From assembly GCA_040382935.1 (NCBI GenBank), contig JBEIEP010000013.1, positions 3,185 to 67,184 on the forward strand: a stretch of DNA of 64,000 nucleotides, in the 5' to 3' direction. The first letter of the stretch is position 1. Each line of letters starts with the position of its first letter. Both the position numbers and the translations under genes were made by a program. The notes below the pieces were generated by a model. That model searched no databases and was not told the DNA's origin. It saw only the letters and a list, made by a program, of their open reading frames with translations. Shown here piece after piece: positions 34,707 through 43,146 of the stretch. This stretch comes from JALQUL01 sp040382935 (lineage in GTDB: Bacteria; Pseudomonadota; Gammaproteobacteria; Burkholderiales; Burkholderiaceae_C).

Positions 34707-36209
34707 ATGAAAAATATACCAATTCATGCGGCTATCACTGCTAAAGCAGCTTCAGAGATTTTAGGTCTCTCAGAACAAAGGATTCGAACCCTGCTTCGAT
34801 CCGGTGCAATTGAGGGAAAGCAAGTAGGTAAGCAGTGGATTACCACCGACGCTGCGGTATCAACGTACAAACTTGCTGGAGCGCTATCACCACCTGAAGA
34901 TAGAGTTCGAGCCCTTGGCCCCTTGCCAAAATTAAAAGCACTTTCATTCTTTTCTGGTGCGATGGGGTTGGATCAGGGTTTAGAGAAGGCTGGAATTCAT
35001 TTGCTTGCCGCGTGCGAGTTTGACAAAGCCTGTCGCCGGACAATTACCGCGAATCGGCCGGACATTGGTTTGCTTGGAGATATTTGGAAATATTCAGCGG
35101 ACGCCATTAGAGAGGCGGCCGGGTTGAAGAGAACCGACGAGATCGACATTATTGTGGGTGGTCCACCATGCCAAGCTTTTTCAACTGCTGGCGCACGTCG
35201 TGGATTCGAGGATGCACGTGGAAATGCATTTTTACGATATATCGAAATCATTCTGACGTTGCGCCCAAAATTTTGCGTCATTGAGAATGTCAGAGGTCTG
35301 CTTTCTGCGCCTATGGCGCATACGCCTCACGCCGAAAGGGCGAAAAATTGGATTCCCGACCCTGCGGAACGTTCAGGCGGTGCACTATTTCATGTGTTAC
35401 AACTTCTTCGTGCCGGGGGTTATGGCGTATCGTTCAATCTTTACAATGCCGCCAATTTTGGCGTTCCACAATCGCGCGAACGAGTCATCTTGATTTGTTC
35501 GCGCGACGGCGCGAAGCTCCCGCACCTGAAGCCGACGCACTCTCAGGATGGTTCCTTTGGCTTACCCAAATGGAAGACACTTAGAGAAGCACTGGCAGGA
35601 CTTGATCCGAAGGCTGGCGACCATGAAGAATTCCCGGAAGATCGCTTACGTTTCTACCGCCTACTTAGTTCAGGTCAGTATTGGAAACATCTACCACCGG
35701 AGTTACACCGACAAGCGCTGGGTGGGTCGCTCGATTCGGGGGGCGGGAAAACTGGTTTTTTCAGGCGACTAGACTGGGATAAGCCGTCATGCACATTAGT
35801 GACGTCCCCCACGATGCCTGCGACTGACATTTGCCATCCAGAAGAGGATCGGCCCATCTCGGTGCAGGAATACAAACGCATTCAACAGTTTCCGGATGAT
35901 TGGATCGTCTGTGGTTCCCTTACGGATCAATACAAGCAAATTGGTAATGCTGTTCCAGTCGGTCTAGGTGAGGCCGTTGGTAAGGCCATACTCGCTTATA
36001 TGGCGGGCGAAGACGAACGTCCACCCGTCGGCTTTCCATTTAGTCGATACAAGGGCACTGATGAGGTGTCGTGGGAAACTAATACGAGGATCGCCATGGG
36101 TCTTGACGAGAAAGTGCAGCAACCAAAGCCGGATTCACAAAAAAAGCAAAGCGTCCACGTACCAAATACCAGTAACCAATTGGCGCTTTTCTCATCAGAG
36201 AATGAATAA
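34707..36209 (+). CDS. Type II DNA (cytosine-5) methyltransferase with N-terminal HTH
   Basis: The 500-residue protein starts with an excisionase/MerR-like helix-turn-helix (ITAKAASEILGLSEQRIRTLL, GKQWITTDAAV). The m5C-methyltransferase body follows: motif I ALSFFSGAMGLDQGL, motif IV GGPPCQAFSTAGARRG with the catalytic Cys, ENVRGLL (motif VI), RERVILICSR (VIII-like) and motif X YKQIGNAVPVGLGEAVG. It lies tail to tail with the endonuclease gene, 20 bp apart. The HTH suggests autoregulation of the system. Codon use and base composition are more AT-rich than neighbouring housekeeping genes, suggesting acquisition. Confidence 0.93.
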   Translation: MKNIPIHAAITAKAASEILGLSEQRIRTLLRSGAIEGKQVGKQWITTDAAVSTYKLAGALSPPEDRVRALGPLPKLKALSFFSGAMGLDQGLEKAGIHLLAACEFDKACRRTITANRPDIGLLGDIWKYSADAIREAAGLKRTDEIDIIVGGPPCQAFSTAGARRGFEDARGNAFLRYIEIILTLRPKFCVIENVRGLLSAPMAHTPHAERAKNWIPDPAERSGGALFHVLQLLRAGGYGVSFNLYNAANFGVPQSRERVILICSRDGAKLPHLKPTHSQDGSFGLPKWKTLREALAGLDPKAGDHEEFPEDRLRFYRLLSSGQYWKHLPPELHRQALGGSLDSGGGKTGFFRRLDWDKPSCTLVTSPTMPATDICHPEEDRPISVQEYKRIQQFPDDWIVCGSLTDQYKQIGNAVPVGLGEAVGKAILAYMAGEDERPPVGFPFSRYKGTDEVSWETNTRIAMGLDEKVQQPKPDSQKKQSVHVPNTSNQLALFSSENE

Positions 36210-36229
36210 CAAATTTTTGGAATCGACGC

Positions 36230-36913
36230 TCACTTGGGAAGCGCCCGCAAATAGTTGCGGGCAAAGGTAATAAATGCGCCCTCCGAAAGTACCATCCGTA
36301 GCGACTGGTCGGGGAACTCTAACCAGTTAGAGCCAACTCTTCTTGAAAACGTCCGATGCCATTTCTCTATATCGGTTCCATCTCGAACTGTTTTACTAGA
36401 CGAATTTTCAGAGTTGTCACGATTCTTGACCTGGAGCATCCTCCAGATGCTAACGCCGTTAACCGGTGGCTTAACAAAGTCAACTGCCCGCACAACTGCA
36501 CCAGAGCACCATATCCATCCGCGTGACTCCATCTCTGAGGCTAAGTAACGCTCAAGCAGATCACCCACGAGGTTTTCAGCCCCCATCGATAGCAAATGTT
36601 CCCTTTTTACTCGCCCTAGTTCGGTGACATCAATATCAAAATACTCGTGTAGTATGACTGACACCATTTCGTCGGGAATCGTTGTCGGCGCTTTCGGGGC
36701 ACGGGGGGATCGGGTGTCTGCGAAGGCTTTTGCCTGATGCTCAATATACGACGCGGAACCGACCGCAGGAGCAGATCGTCCCCGAAGATTAGAAGCCATG
36801 TCAGGAAATGCTACTAGGAACTCAATGAGAGAGACGTAAGTCCCTTGCCACGCCGGGTTGATTTCACCCATTGCTTTATGGGCCACCACCAACGCGTCAG
36901 GTATGAAGCTCAT
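36230..36913 (-). CDS. Putative type II restriction endonuclease (SinI-like)
   Basis: The ATG at 36913 overlaps the malate synthase G stop in ATGA; a longer frame would run 90 nt into that gene. The 227-residue protein has the segment MLQVKNRDNSENSSS, which resembles the SinI-type restriction endonuclease family, and an upstream acidic residue in AVDFVKPP that could complete a PD-(D/E/Q)xK-type site. Pairing with a cytosine-5 methyltransferase fits this family, whose known members cut GGWCC. The family call rests on memory of that motif, and the recognition site is inference. Confidence 0.7.
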   Translation of the reverse strand: MSFIPDALVVAHKAMGEINPAWQGTYVSLIEFLVAFPDMASNLRGRSAPAVGSASYIEHQAKAFADTRSPRAPKAPTTIPDEMVSVILHEYFDIDVTELGRVKREHLLSMGAENLVGDLLERYLASEMESRGWIWCSGAVVRAVDFVKPPVNGVSIWRMLQVKNRDNSENSSSKTVRDGTDIEKWHRTFSRRVGSNWLEFPDQSLRMVLSEGAFITFARNYLRALPK

Positions 36914-39114
36914 ACCCCTGCCTTCACCTTCAAGCGCCAGGCATGCAGCAAAGGCTCGGTGTAGCCACTGGGTTGCGCCAAGCCTTTGAACACCAGGTCG
37001 CAAGCTGCTTGGAATGCCGCAGATTTTTCAAAATGCGGGGCCATGGGCTGGTAGGCCGCGTCGCCTGCATTTTGTTGGTCCACCACCGCGGCCATGCGCT
37101 TTAGGGTTTCCATCACCTGTGCTTGTGTCACCACCCCGTGCAGCAGCCAGTTGGCCATGTGTTGGCTAGAGATGCGCAGGGTGGCGCGGTCTTCCATCAG
37201 GCCCACGTTGTGAATGTCGGGTACTTTGGAGCAACCCACCCCTTGGTCCACCCAGCGCACCACATAGCCCAAGATGCCCTGGGCGTTGTTGTCCAGTTCT
37301 TGTTGCTTTTGCTCAGGCGTCCAGCTGGGGTTAACGGCCACGGGCACTTGCAGCAGGCCACCCAACAGCGATGCACGCTCGGCATGGGCATTGATTTTTT
37401 CGAGGTCTTTTTGCACGTTGGCCACATTGACCTGGTGGTAATGCAGGGCGTGCAAGGTGGCGGCCGTGGGGCTGGGCACCCAAGCAGTGTTGGCACCGGC
37501 CAGCGGGTGGGCCACTTTGGCCTTGAGCATATCGGCCATTAAATCGGGCATGGCCCACATGCCTTTGCCGATTTGGGCACGCCCGCGCAGACCGCACGAC
37601 AGGCCCACCAGCACGTTGTTGCGCTCGTAGGCGGCAATCCAGGCGCTGGATTTCATGTCCGCTTTGCGAATCATGGCACCTGCGTGCATGGCGGTGTGCA
37701 TCTCGTCGCCGGTACGGTCCAAAAAGCCAGTGTTGATAAACGCCACACGCTCTTTGGCGGCAGCGATACAGGCTTTTAAATTCACACTGGTGCGGCGCTC
37801 TTCGTCCATGATGCCCAGCTTGACGGTGTTGGCAGGCAGGCCCAGCAGCGCCTCGACACGGCTAAACAGCTCACAGGCAAAGGCCACTTCGGTGGGGCCG
37901 TGCATTTTGGGTTTAACGATGTACACCGAGCCGGTGCGCGAGTTGCGAATCACCCCTTTTTGCTTTTGGCGTTGCAGGTCGTGCAGGGCGATGGTCACGG
38001 TAATCACCGCGTCCATGATGCCTTCGGGGATTTCTTGTCCCTTGTCGCCAAACAAGATGGCGGGGTTGGTCATTAGGTGGCCCACGTTGCGTACAAACAT
38101 CAAGGAGCGCCCGTGCAAGACCCGTTTGCCGCCACCGGGTTTTTTGTAGATGCGGTCCGCATTAAGGGTACGCACAAAACTGCTGCTGCCTTTTTGCACC
38201 GTCTCGGTCAAGGTGCCTTTTAGGATGCCCAGCCAGTTGCTGTAGGCGGTGACTTTGTCATCGGCATCGACCACCGCCACCGAGTCTTCTAGGTCCAAAA
38301 TAGTGGACAGCGCAGCCTCTACCACCAAGTCACTCACCCCAGCCGGGTCAGAGGCACCAATGGGGGTGGACTTGTCGATTTGCAAATCCAGGTGCAAGCC
38401 GTTGTGTACGAACAGGATGGACGAGGGGGTTTTCTCATCACCTTGATGGCCCGCCAACTGGTCTTTGTCGGCCAAGCCTGTGCTACCACCGGTGGTCAGT
38501 TTGACCACCAGTTTGCCGTCTTTGATGCGGTAGCCGGTGGCATCGATATGCGAGCCTTTTTTGAGCGGTGCGGTGCGGTCTAGCACGTAACGGGCGTACT
38601 CGATCACCTTGGCACCCCGCTTGGGGTTGTAGGCCTTGCCACGCTGGCAGCCCTTGGCCTCGCTAATCGCATCGGTGCCGTACAAGGCATCGTACAAACT
38701 GCCCCAACGGGCGTTGGCGGCGTTGAGGGCGTAGCGGGCATTCAAAATCGGCACCACCAATTGCGGCCCGGCCTGCTTGGCCAGTTCGGCGTCCACATTT
38801 TTGGTGCTCGCTTTAACCGACTTGGGCTGGGGCACCAAGTAGCCGATTTGGGTCAGGTGGGCTTGGTAAGCCGCCATATCGGCAATCGGCCCAGGGTGGG
38901 CCTTGTGCCAGGCATCCATCTCTAACTGCAAACGGTCGCGCTCGGCCAGCAGGGCAGCGTTTTTGGGGGCCAAGTCACGCACGATGGCGTCAAAGCCCTT
39001 CCAGAACACCTTGGGCGCAATGCTGGTGCCGGGTAGCACTTGCTGCTCAATAAAGTCATGCAAAACAGTGGCGATTTGGAGTTGGTGCTGTGGGGTGCGG
39101 GCGGTCGTGGTCAT
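36910..39114 (-). CDS. glcB: Malate synthase G
   Basis: This is a single-chain malate synthase of 734 residues, the usual length of isoform G. It condenses acetyl-CoA with glyoxylate in the glyoxylate/glycolate pathways. Landmarks are TTGGSTGLADKDQ, VEAALSTILDLEDSVAVVDADDK, LMFVRNVGHLMTNP, VKPKMHGPTEVAFACELFSRVE, LGIMDEERRTSVNLKACI and CSKVPDIHNVGLMEDRATLRIS with the catalytic aspartate region. Its stop overlaps the start of the putative restriction endonuclease, so the two may share a transcript. Confidence 0.97.
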   Translation of the reverse strand: MTTTARTPQHQLQIATVLHDFIEQQVLPGTSIAPKVFWKGFDAIVRDLAPKNAALLAERDRLQLEMDAWHKAHPGPIADMAAYQAHLTQIGYLVPQPKSVKASTKNVDAELAKQAGPQLVVPILNARYALNAANARWGSLYDALYGTDAISEAKGCQRGKAYNPKRGAKVIEYARYVLDRTAPLKKGSHIDATGYRIKDGKLVVKLTTGGSTGLADKDQLAGHQGDEKTPSSILFVHNGLHLDLQIDKSTPIGASDPAGVSDLVVEAALSTILDLEDSVAVVDADDKVTAYSNWLGILKGTLTETVQKGSSSFVRTLNADRIYKKPGGGKRVLHGRSLMFVRNVGHLMTNPAILFGDKGQEIPEGIMDAVITVTIALHDLQRQKQKGVIRNSRTGSVYIVKPKMHGPTEVAFACELFSRVEALLGLPANTVKLGIMDEERRTSVNLKACIAAAKERVAFINTGFLDRTGDEMHTAMHAGAMIRKADMKSSAWIAAYERNNVLVGLSCGLRGRAQIGKGMWAMPDLMADMLKAKVAHPLAGANTAWVPSPTAATLHALHYHQVNVANVQKDLEKINAHAERASLLGGLLQVPVAVNPSWTPEQKQQELDNNAQGILGYVVRWVDQGVGCSKVPDIHNVGLMEDRATLRISSQHMANWLLHGVVTQAQVMETLKRMAAVVDQQNAGDAAYQPMAPHFEKSAAFQAACDLVFKGLAQPSGYTEPLLHAWRLKVKAGV

Positions 39115-39551
39115 GGTGATTGTTATTGTGGGTAAGCGTGTTGGCCGATGAGGTAATCATTGTAAATCGTCGCACCTTGTCCAGAAACAGGATAAAAATG
39201 ACAGTGAAGTAAAACGGGCCGTGGTTGTTGGGCATGCAACCTAGAAACGGCAGTTGACCGCTTCCTTCTTTTGGTAAAGCCGTATGAACATTGATGTTTT
39301 GATGCCCTTCAACCTTCACCGTATAGGTGAGCGCGCTACAGACCCGACTGAGCCGCCATGCAGCGCTCTGGCGGCGTTGCGTCTCCTAGCGGGCAAAGGC
39401 CCGCGTCGTCGTTGCGCCTTGCCAGCGCCCCGCCTGACAGCCCATTCGGGCCTGTCCAACTGCCGTTTCTAGGTTGAACGGCCGCCCCATCTGGCACCGA
39501 CTGGCAAAAAGAAGTTAAGCTTGACCCGCACCCAAAAGTAGCCAAAAAACA
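39115..39551. other. Gene-free region between glcB and hsdM
   Basis: This 437-bp spacer contains the glcB promoter side, an inverted-repeat element (39237-39476) and about 75 bp of AT-richer leader directly before hsdM. No coding region or RNA gene was recognised. Confidence 0.6.
39237..39476. repeat. 240-bp element bounded by perfect 20-bp inverted repeats
   Basis: The left end (39237-39256) is CAACCTAGAAACGGCAGTTG and the right end (39457-39476) is its exact reverse complement. Two further hairpins lie inside: CCGCC/GGCGG around 39353-39374 and GCGGGC/GCCCGC at 39389-39404 with an aaag loop. There is no open reading frame of note. It looks like a non-autonomous mobile element or a structured boundary of the type I restriction island. 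I could not identify a target duplication. Confidence 0.7.
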
Positions 39552-41006
39552 ATGTTCGAGCAAACCTTTAAAAACATCGACGACATCTTGCACAAAGATG
39601 CAGGCTGCACCAGCGAGTTGGACTACACCGAGCAATCCTCGTGGCTGCTGTTCCTGAAATACTTGGACGCGCTGGAAGCCGACAAGGCCCTAGAGGCCGA
39701 GTTAAACGGCAAAACCTACAGCTACATCATCGACAAGCCCTACCGCTGGGATAGTTGGGCCGCACCCAAAGATGCAAACGGCAAGCTAGACCATAACACC
39801 GCCATGACGGGCGACGATCTGCGCGATTTTGTTAACAACAAATTGTTTGCCTACCTGCACGGCTTTAAGCAACGCGCCAGTGGGCCGCAGACCATTGAGT
39901 ACAAAATCGGTGAAGTGTTTGGCGAGATCAAAAACCGCATCCAAAGCGGCTACAACCTGCGCGATGTGATCGAGCTGGTGGACCAATTGCGTTTTAGGTC
40001 GCAGACTGAAAAGCACGAACTCTCGCACCTGTACGAAACCAAGATCAAAAACATGGGCAACGCCGGGCGCAACGGCGGCGAGTACTACACGCCCCGGCCG
40101 CTGATTCGCGCCATGATACAAGTGGTGGCCCCCAAGATTGGCGAGCGTATTTACGATGGTGCCTGTGGCTCGGCAGGCTTTTTGTGCGAAGCCTTTGACT
40201 ACTTGCAACGTCAGCCCAACCTTAGTACGTCTGACCACCAGACGCTACAAACCCGCACCTTTTACGGCAAAGAAAAAAAGAGCCTGGCCTACGTGATTGC
40301 GATCATGAACATGATCCTGCACGGCATAGAGGCCCCCAACATCGTGCACGCCAATACTCTGGCCGAAAACATTGCCGACATTCAAGACAAAGACCGCTTT
40401 GATGTGATCCTGGCCAACCCACCCTTTGGCGGCAAAGAACGCAAAGAGGTGCAGCAAAACTTCCCGGTCAAGACCGGCGAGACGGCCTTCTTGTTTTTGC
40501 AGCACTTTATTAAATCCCTCAAGGCCGGTGGCCGTGCGGCCATCGTTATCAAGAACACGTTTTTAAGCAACACCGACAACGCCAGTGTGAGCTTGCGCAA
40601 GTTGCTGCTAGAGAGTTGCAACCTGCACACCGTTTTGGATTGCCCAGGCGGCACTTTTCAGGGGGCGGGCGTTAAAACCGTGGTGTTGTTTTTTGAAAAA
40701 GGCGCACCCGCGCGCAAGGTTTGGTTTTACCAGTTAGACGTGGGCCGCAACATGGGCAAGACCAACCCGCTGAACGACACCGATCTGGTGCCTTTTATAC
40801 AAGCGCAAAAGACCTTTGCCGCCACCGCGCAAAGCTGGTCGGTAGACGTAACGGCGGTCAACGCCAGCACCTTTGATCTGTCGGTCAAAAACCCGAGTGG
40901 TGGAGAAGTGCTTACCCACCGCAGCCCGCAAGACATCATGGATGAGATTGCTGCGCTGGATGCGGAGGCGGCTGAGGTGTTGGCTTCTATTCGGGGGTTG
41001 TTGTGA
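39552..41006 (+). CDS. hsdM: Type I restriction-modification methyltransferase subunit
   Basis: This 484-residue HsdM has an N-terminal helical HsdM_N domain (MFEQTFKNIDDILHKDAG, SWLLFLKYLDALE) and an N6-adenine methyltransferase core: YYTPRPLIRAMI, motif I IYDGACGSAGFL, motif IV NPPFGG and then VVLFFEKG. It methylates adenine within the bipartite site chosen by HsdS. It heads the cluster hsdM-hsdS-dinD-hsdR. The length matches the family. Confidence 0.96.
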   Translation: MFEQTFKNIDDILHKDAGCTSELDYTEQSSWLLFLKYLDALEADKALEAELNGKTYSYIIDKPYRWDSWAAPKDANGKLDHNTAMTGDDLRDFVNNKLFAYLHGFKQRASGPQTIEYKIGEVFGEIKNRIQSGYNLRDVIELVDQLRFRSQTEKHELSHLYETKIKNMGNAGRNGGEYYTPRPLIRAMIQVVAPKIGERIYDGACGSAGFLCEAFDYLQRQPNLSTSDHQTLQTRTFYGKEKKSLAYVIAIMNMILHGIEAPNIVHANTLAENIADIQDKDRFDVILANPPFGGKERKEVQQNFPVKTGETAFLFLQHFIKSLKAGGRAAIVIKNTFLSNTDNASVSLRKLLLESCNLHTVLDCPGGTFQGAGVKTVVLFFEKGAPARKVWFYQLDVGRNMGKTNPLNDTDLVPFIQAQKTFAATAQSWSVDVTAVNASTFDLSVKNPSGGEVLTHRSPQDIMDEIAALDAEAAEVLASIRGLL

Positions 41007-41031
41007 TTGTCGGCTTGATCGGGTGTGAGGC

Positions 41032-42213
41032 ATGAAAACGGGATGGCAATCTCGAAGCCTTGGTGACTTGTGCAACGTCATCGGTGGCGGCACCCCGCCG
41101 AAGGACAAACCAGAGTACTACTCAGGTGATATTCCCTGGGCAACGGTGCGAGACATGCGTGCAGAATTAATCACCGAAACTGAGTTTAAAGTTACTCCGC
41201 GGGCAGTAAAAAGTAGCGCAACAAACGTCATTCCTGGAGGGAATGTAGTCATTGCAACACGTGTGGGTCTTGGGAAAATTTCCCTGCTTGGACAAGATAC
41301 TGCTATCAATCAAGACCTCCGCGGCATCGTTCCGATAAATCCTAAGGTCCTTGGGGTCAGATTTCTCTTTTGGTGGTTGAAAAGCATTTCTGACGTAATC
41401 GTCGCGGAAGGGACTGGTGCAACCGTCCAAGGTGTGAAGTTGCCATTTGTGAAGGGACTGCAAATTCCACTTCCCCCACTCCCCGAACAGCAACGCATCG
41501 TCGCCCTCCTCGACGAAGCCTTTGAGGGCATCGCCACCGCCAAGGCCCATACCGAGAAGAATTTGCAGAATGCGCGGGCTATTTTTGAGAGTCACCTGCA
41601 ATCGGTTTTTACGCAGCAGGGAGATGGATGGGTTTCCACAACTATTGGTGAATCTTGCACACTGAAAAGCGGAACAACGGTTCCGGTCAGTATTGAAAAG
41701 TCGTCTGGCGATATTCCATACGTCAAGGTTGCAGAGATGACGCTACCCGACAATCAGGATGGCATTACTACTTCGATTCGGTTCCTTGATCGACAAGACG
41801 CTAAGCTAGGATGGCTGATTCCCAAAGGGGCAGTAATTTTCCCAAAGAGGGGCGGTGCAATTCTCACCAATAAAAAGCGACTTGTTTTGGTGGATATGTG
41901 CGCGGACTTAAACATCATGTCTGTCATTCCGTCTGAAAATATCACTCCATATTTTCTGTACTTCTACTTTCTCACAGTAGACATGAGAAGGTTAGGAACC
42001 GGTTCATCCATCCCGCAAATAAACAATTACGATATTGCACCATTGGCCATTTCTTTCCCGAAATCCTTGTCGAAACAGGCTGAAATTGCAGAATCCATTC
42101 GATGCTTGGAATCAGAGTGTCAGGCGCTCGAATCCATTTACCAACAAAAACTAAGCGCCCTAGACGACCTGAAAAAATCTCTGTTGCACCGCGCCTTCAA
42201 TGGTGATCTGTGA
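41032..42213 (+). CDS. hsdS: Type I restriction-modification specificity subunit
   Basis: The 393-residue HsdS has two target-recognition domains separated and followed by conserved helices. The first TRD begins SLGDLCNVIGGGTPPKDKPEYY and ends at the central repeat LPPLPEQQRIVALLDEAFE. The second begins TTIGESCTLKSGTTV and ends SECQALESIYQQKLSALDDLKKSLL. The TRDs decide the two half-sites. It is 25 nt downstream of hsdM. DNA specificity cannot be read off by eye. Confidence 0.95.
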   Translation: MKTGWQSRSLGDLCNVIGGGTPPKDKPEYYSGDIPWATVRDMRAELITETEFKVTPRAVKSSATNVIPGGNVVIATRVGLGKISLLGQDTAINQDLRGIVPINPKVLGVRFLFWWLKSISDVIVAEGTGATVQGVKLPFVKGLQIPLPPLPEQQRIVALLDEAFEGIATAKAHTEKNLQNARAIFESHLQSVFTQQGDGWVSTTIGESCTLKSGTTVPVSIEKSSGDIPYVKVAEMTLPDNQDGITTSIRFLDRQDAKLGWLIPKGAVIFPKRGGAILTNKKRLVLVDMCADLNIMSVIPSENITPYFLYFYFLTVDMRRLGTGSSIPQINNYDIAPLAISFPKSLSKQAEIAESIRCLESECQALESIYQQKLSALDDLKKSLLHRAFNGDL

Positions 42214-42281
42214 AAGACGCCGGTGAAATCTAAAGAACTCCAATTTCTCGATAACGCATCAGCCAAAGGAGCGTTTACACC

Positions 42282-43124
42282 ATGACCGATCAACGCATCG
42301 CCAATCAGCACCACGCCACGTTTGAGGGCATTCGCCAACGCGATTCCGATGGCAATGAGTTCTGGTCCGCGCGCAAGTTGGCCAAAGTATTGGATTATTC
42401 TGAATACCGACATTTTTTGCCGGTCATTGAACGTGCGCGTGAGGCCTGCCTCAACAGTGGCCATGCCTTGGTAGACCATATCGAGGATGTCCTCGATATG
42501 GTTCCCATTGGCTCGGGCGCACAACGCAAAGTGGCCGATGTGCGCCTGTCGCGCTATGCCTGCTACCTGATCGTGCAAAACGGCGACCCATCCAAGCCCG
42601 TAATCGCCAACGGGCAAACTTATTTTGCGATGCAGACGCGGCGGCAAGAGCTGGAAGACAACGCCAAGTTTGCTCAATTGTCAGAGGACGACAAGCGGCT
42701 CGCAATTCGCAATGAACTGGCCGCGCATAACAAACATTTGGCTGCAGCTGCCAAGACCGCCGGGGTAGAGACCAGCCTAGATTACGCCATTTTTCAGGAC
42801 CACGGCTACAAAGGCTTGTATGGCGGAATGGGAGCCAAAGATATCCATGTCCGCAAGGGTTTGAAGAAGAGCCAAAAGATTCTGGATCATATGGGCAGCA
42901 CAGAACTGGCGGCAAATCTATTCCGCGCCACACAGGCAGAAGAAAAATTGAAGCGCGAAAACGTACAGGGTAAAGAACTCGCCAACCACACCCATTACGA
43001 AGTTGGCAAGAAGGTGCGGCAAACCATTCGGGAGCTGGGTGGTACCATGCCCGAGGCCTTGCCTACCCCTCTGCAAAGCGTCAAGCAAATAGAAAATTCC
43101 AAGAAAAAACTGGCAGGTAAGTAA
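42282..43124 (+). CDS. dinD: DNA damage-inducible protein D-like (BRO-N family)
   Basis: The start ATG at 42282 follows AGGAG at about 9 nt. The 280-residue protein matches E. coli DinD in length and in the segments FEGIRQRDSDGNEFWSARKLAKVLDY, FLPVIERAREACLNSGH, RLSRYACYLIVQNGDPSKPVIA and YFAMQTRRQEL, which form a BRO-N fold. DinD is SOS-induced and modulates RecA filaments in E. coli. Here it sits between hsdS and hsdR of a type I system, a recurring arrangement for this family in such loci. Confidence 0.88.
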   Translation: MTDQRIANQHHATFEGIRQRDSDGNEFWSARKLAKVLDYSEYRHFLPVIERAREACLNSGHALVDHIEDVLDMVPIGSGAQRKVADVRLSRYACYLIVQNGDPSKPVIANGQTYFAMQTRRQELEDNAKFAQLSEDDKRLAIRNELAAHNKHLAAAAKTAGVETSLDYAIFQDHGYKGLYGGMGAKDIHVRKGLKKSQKILDHMGSTELAANLFRATQAEEKLKRENVQGKELANHTHYEVGKKVRQTIRELGGTMPEALPTPLQSVKQIENSKKKLAGK

Positions 43125-43146
43125 TGAGTAGCTGTAAGTCTGCGTC

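Noticed and set aside
43065..43085. CCTCTGCAAA match to the MITE end
   Set aside because: It is a chance match inside dinD with no second repeat nearby.
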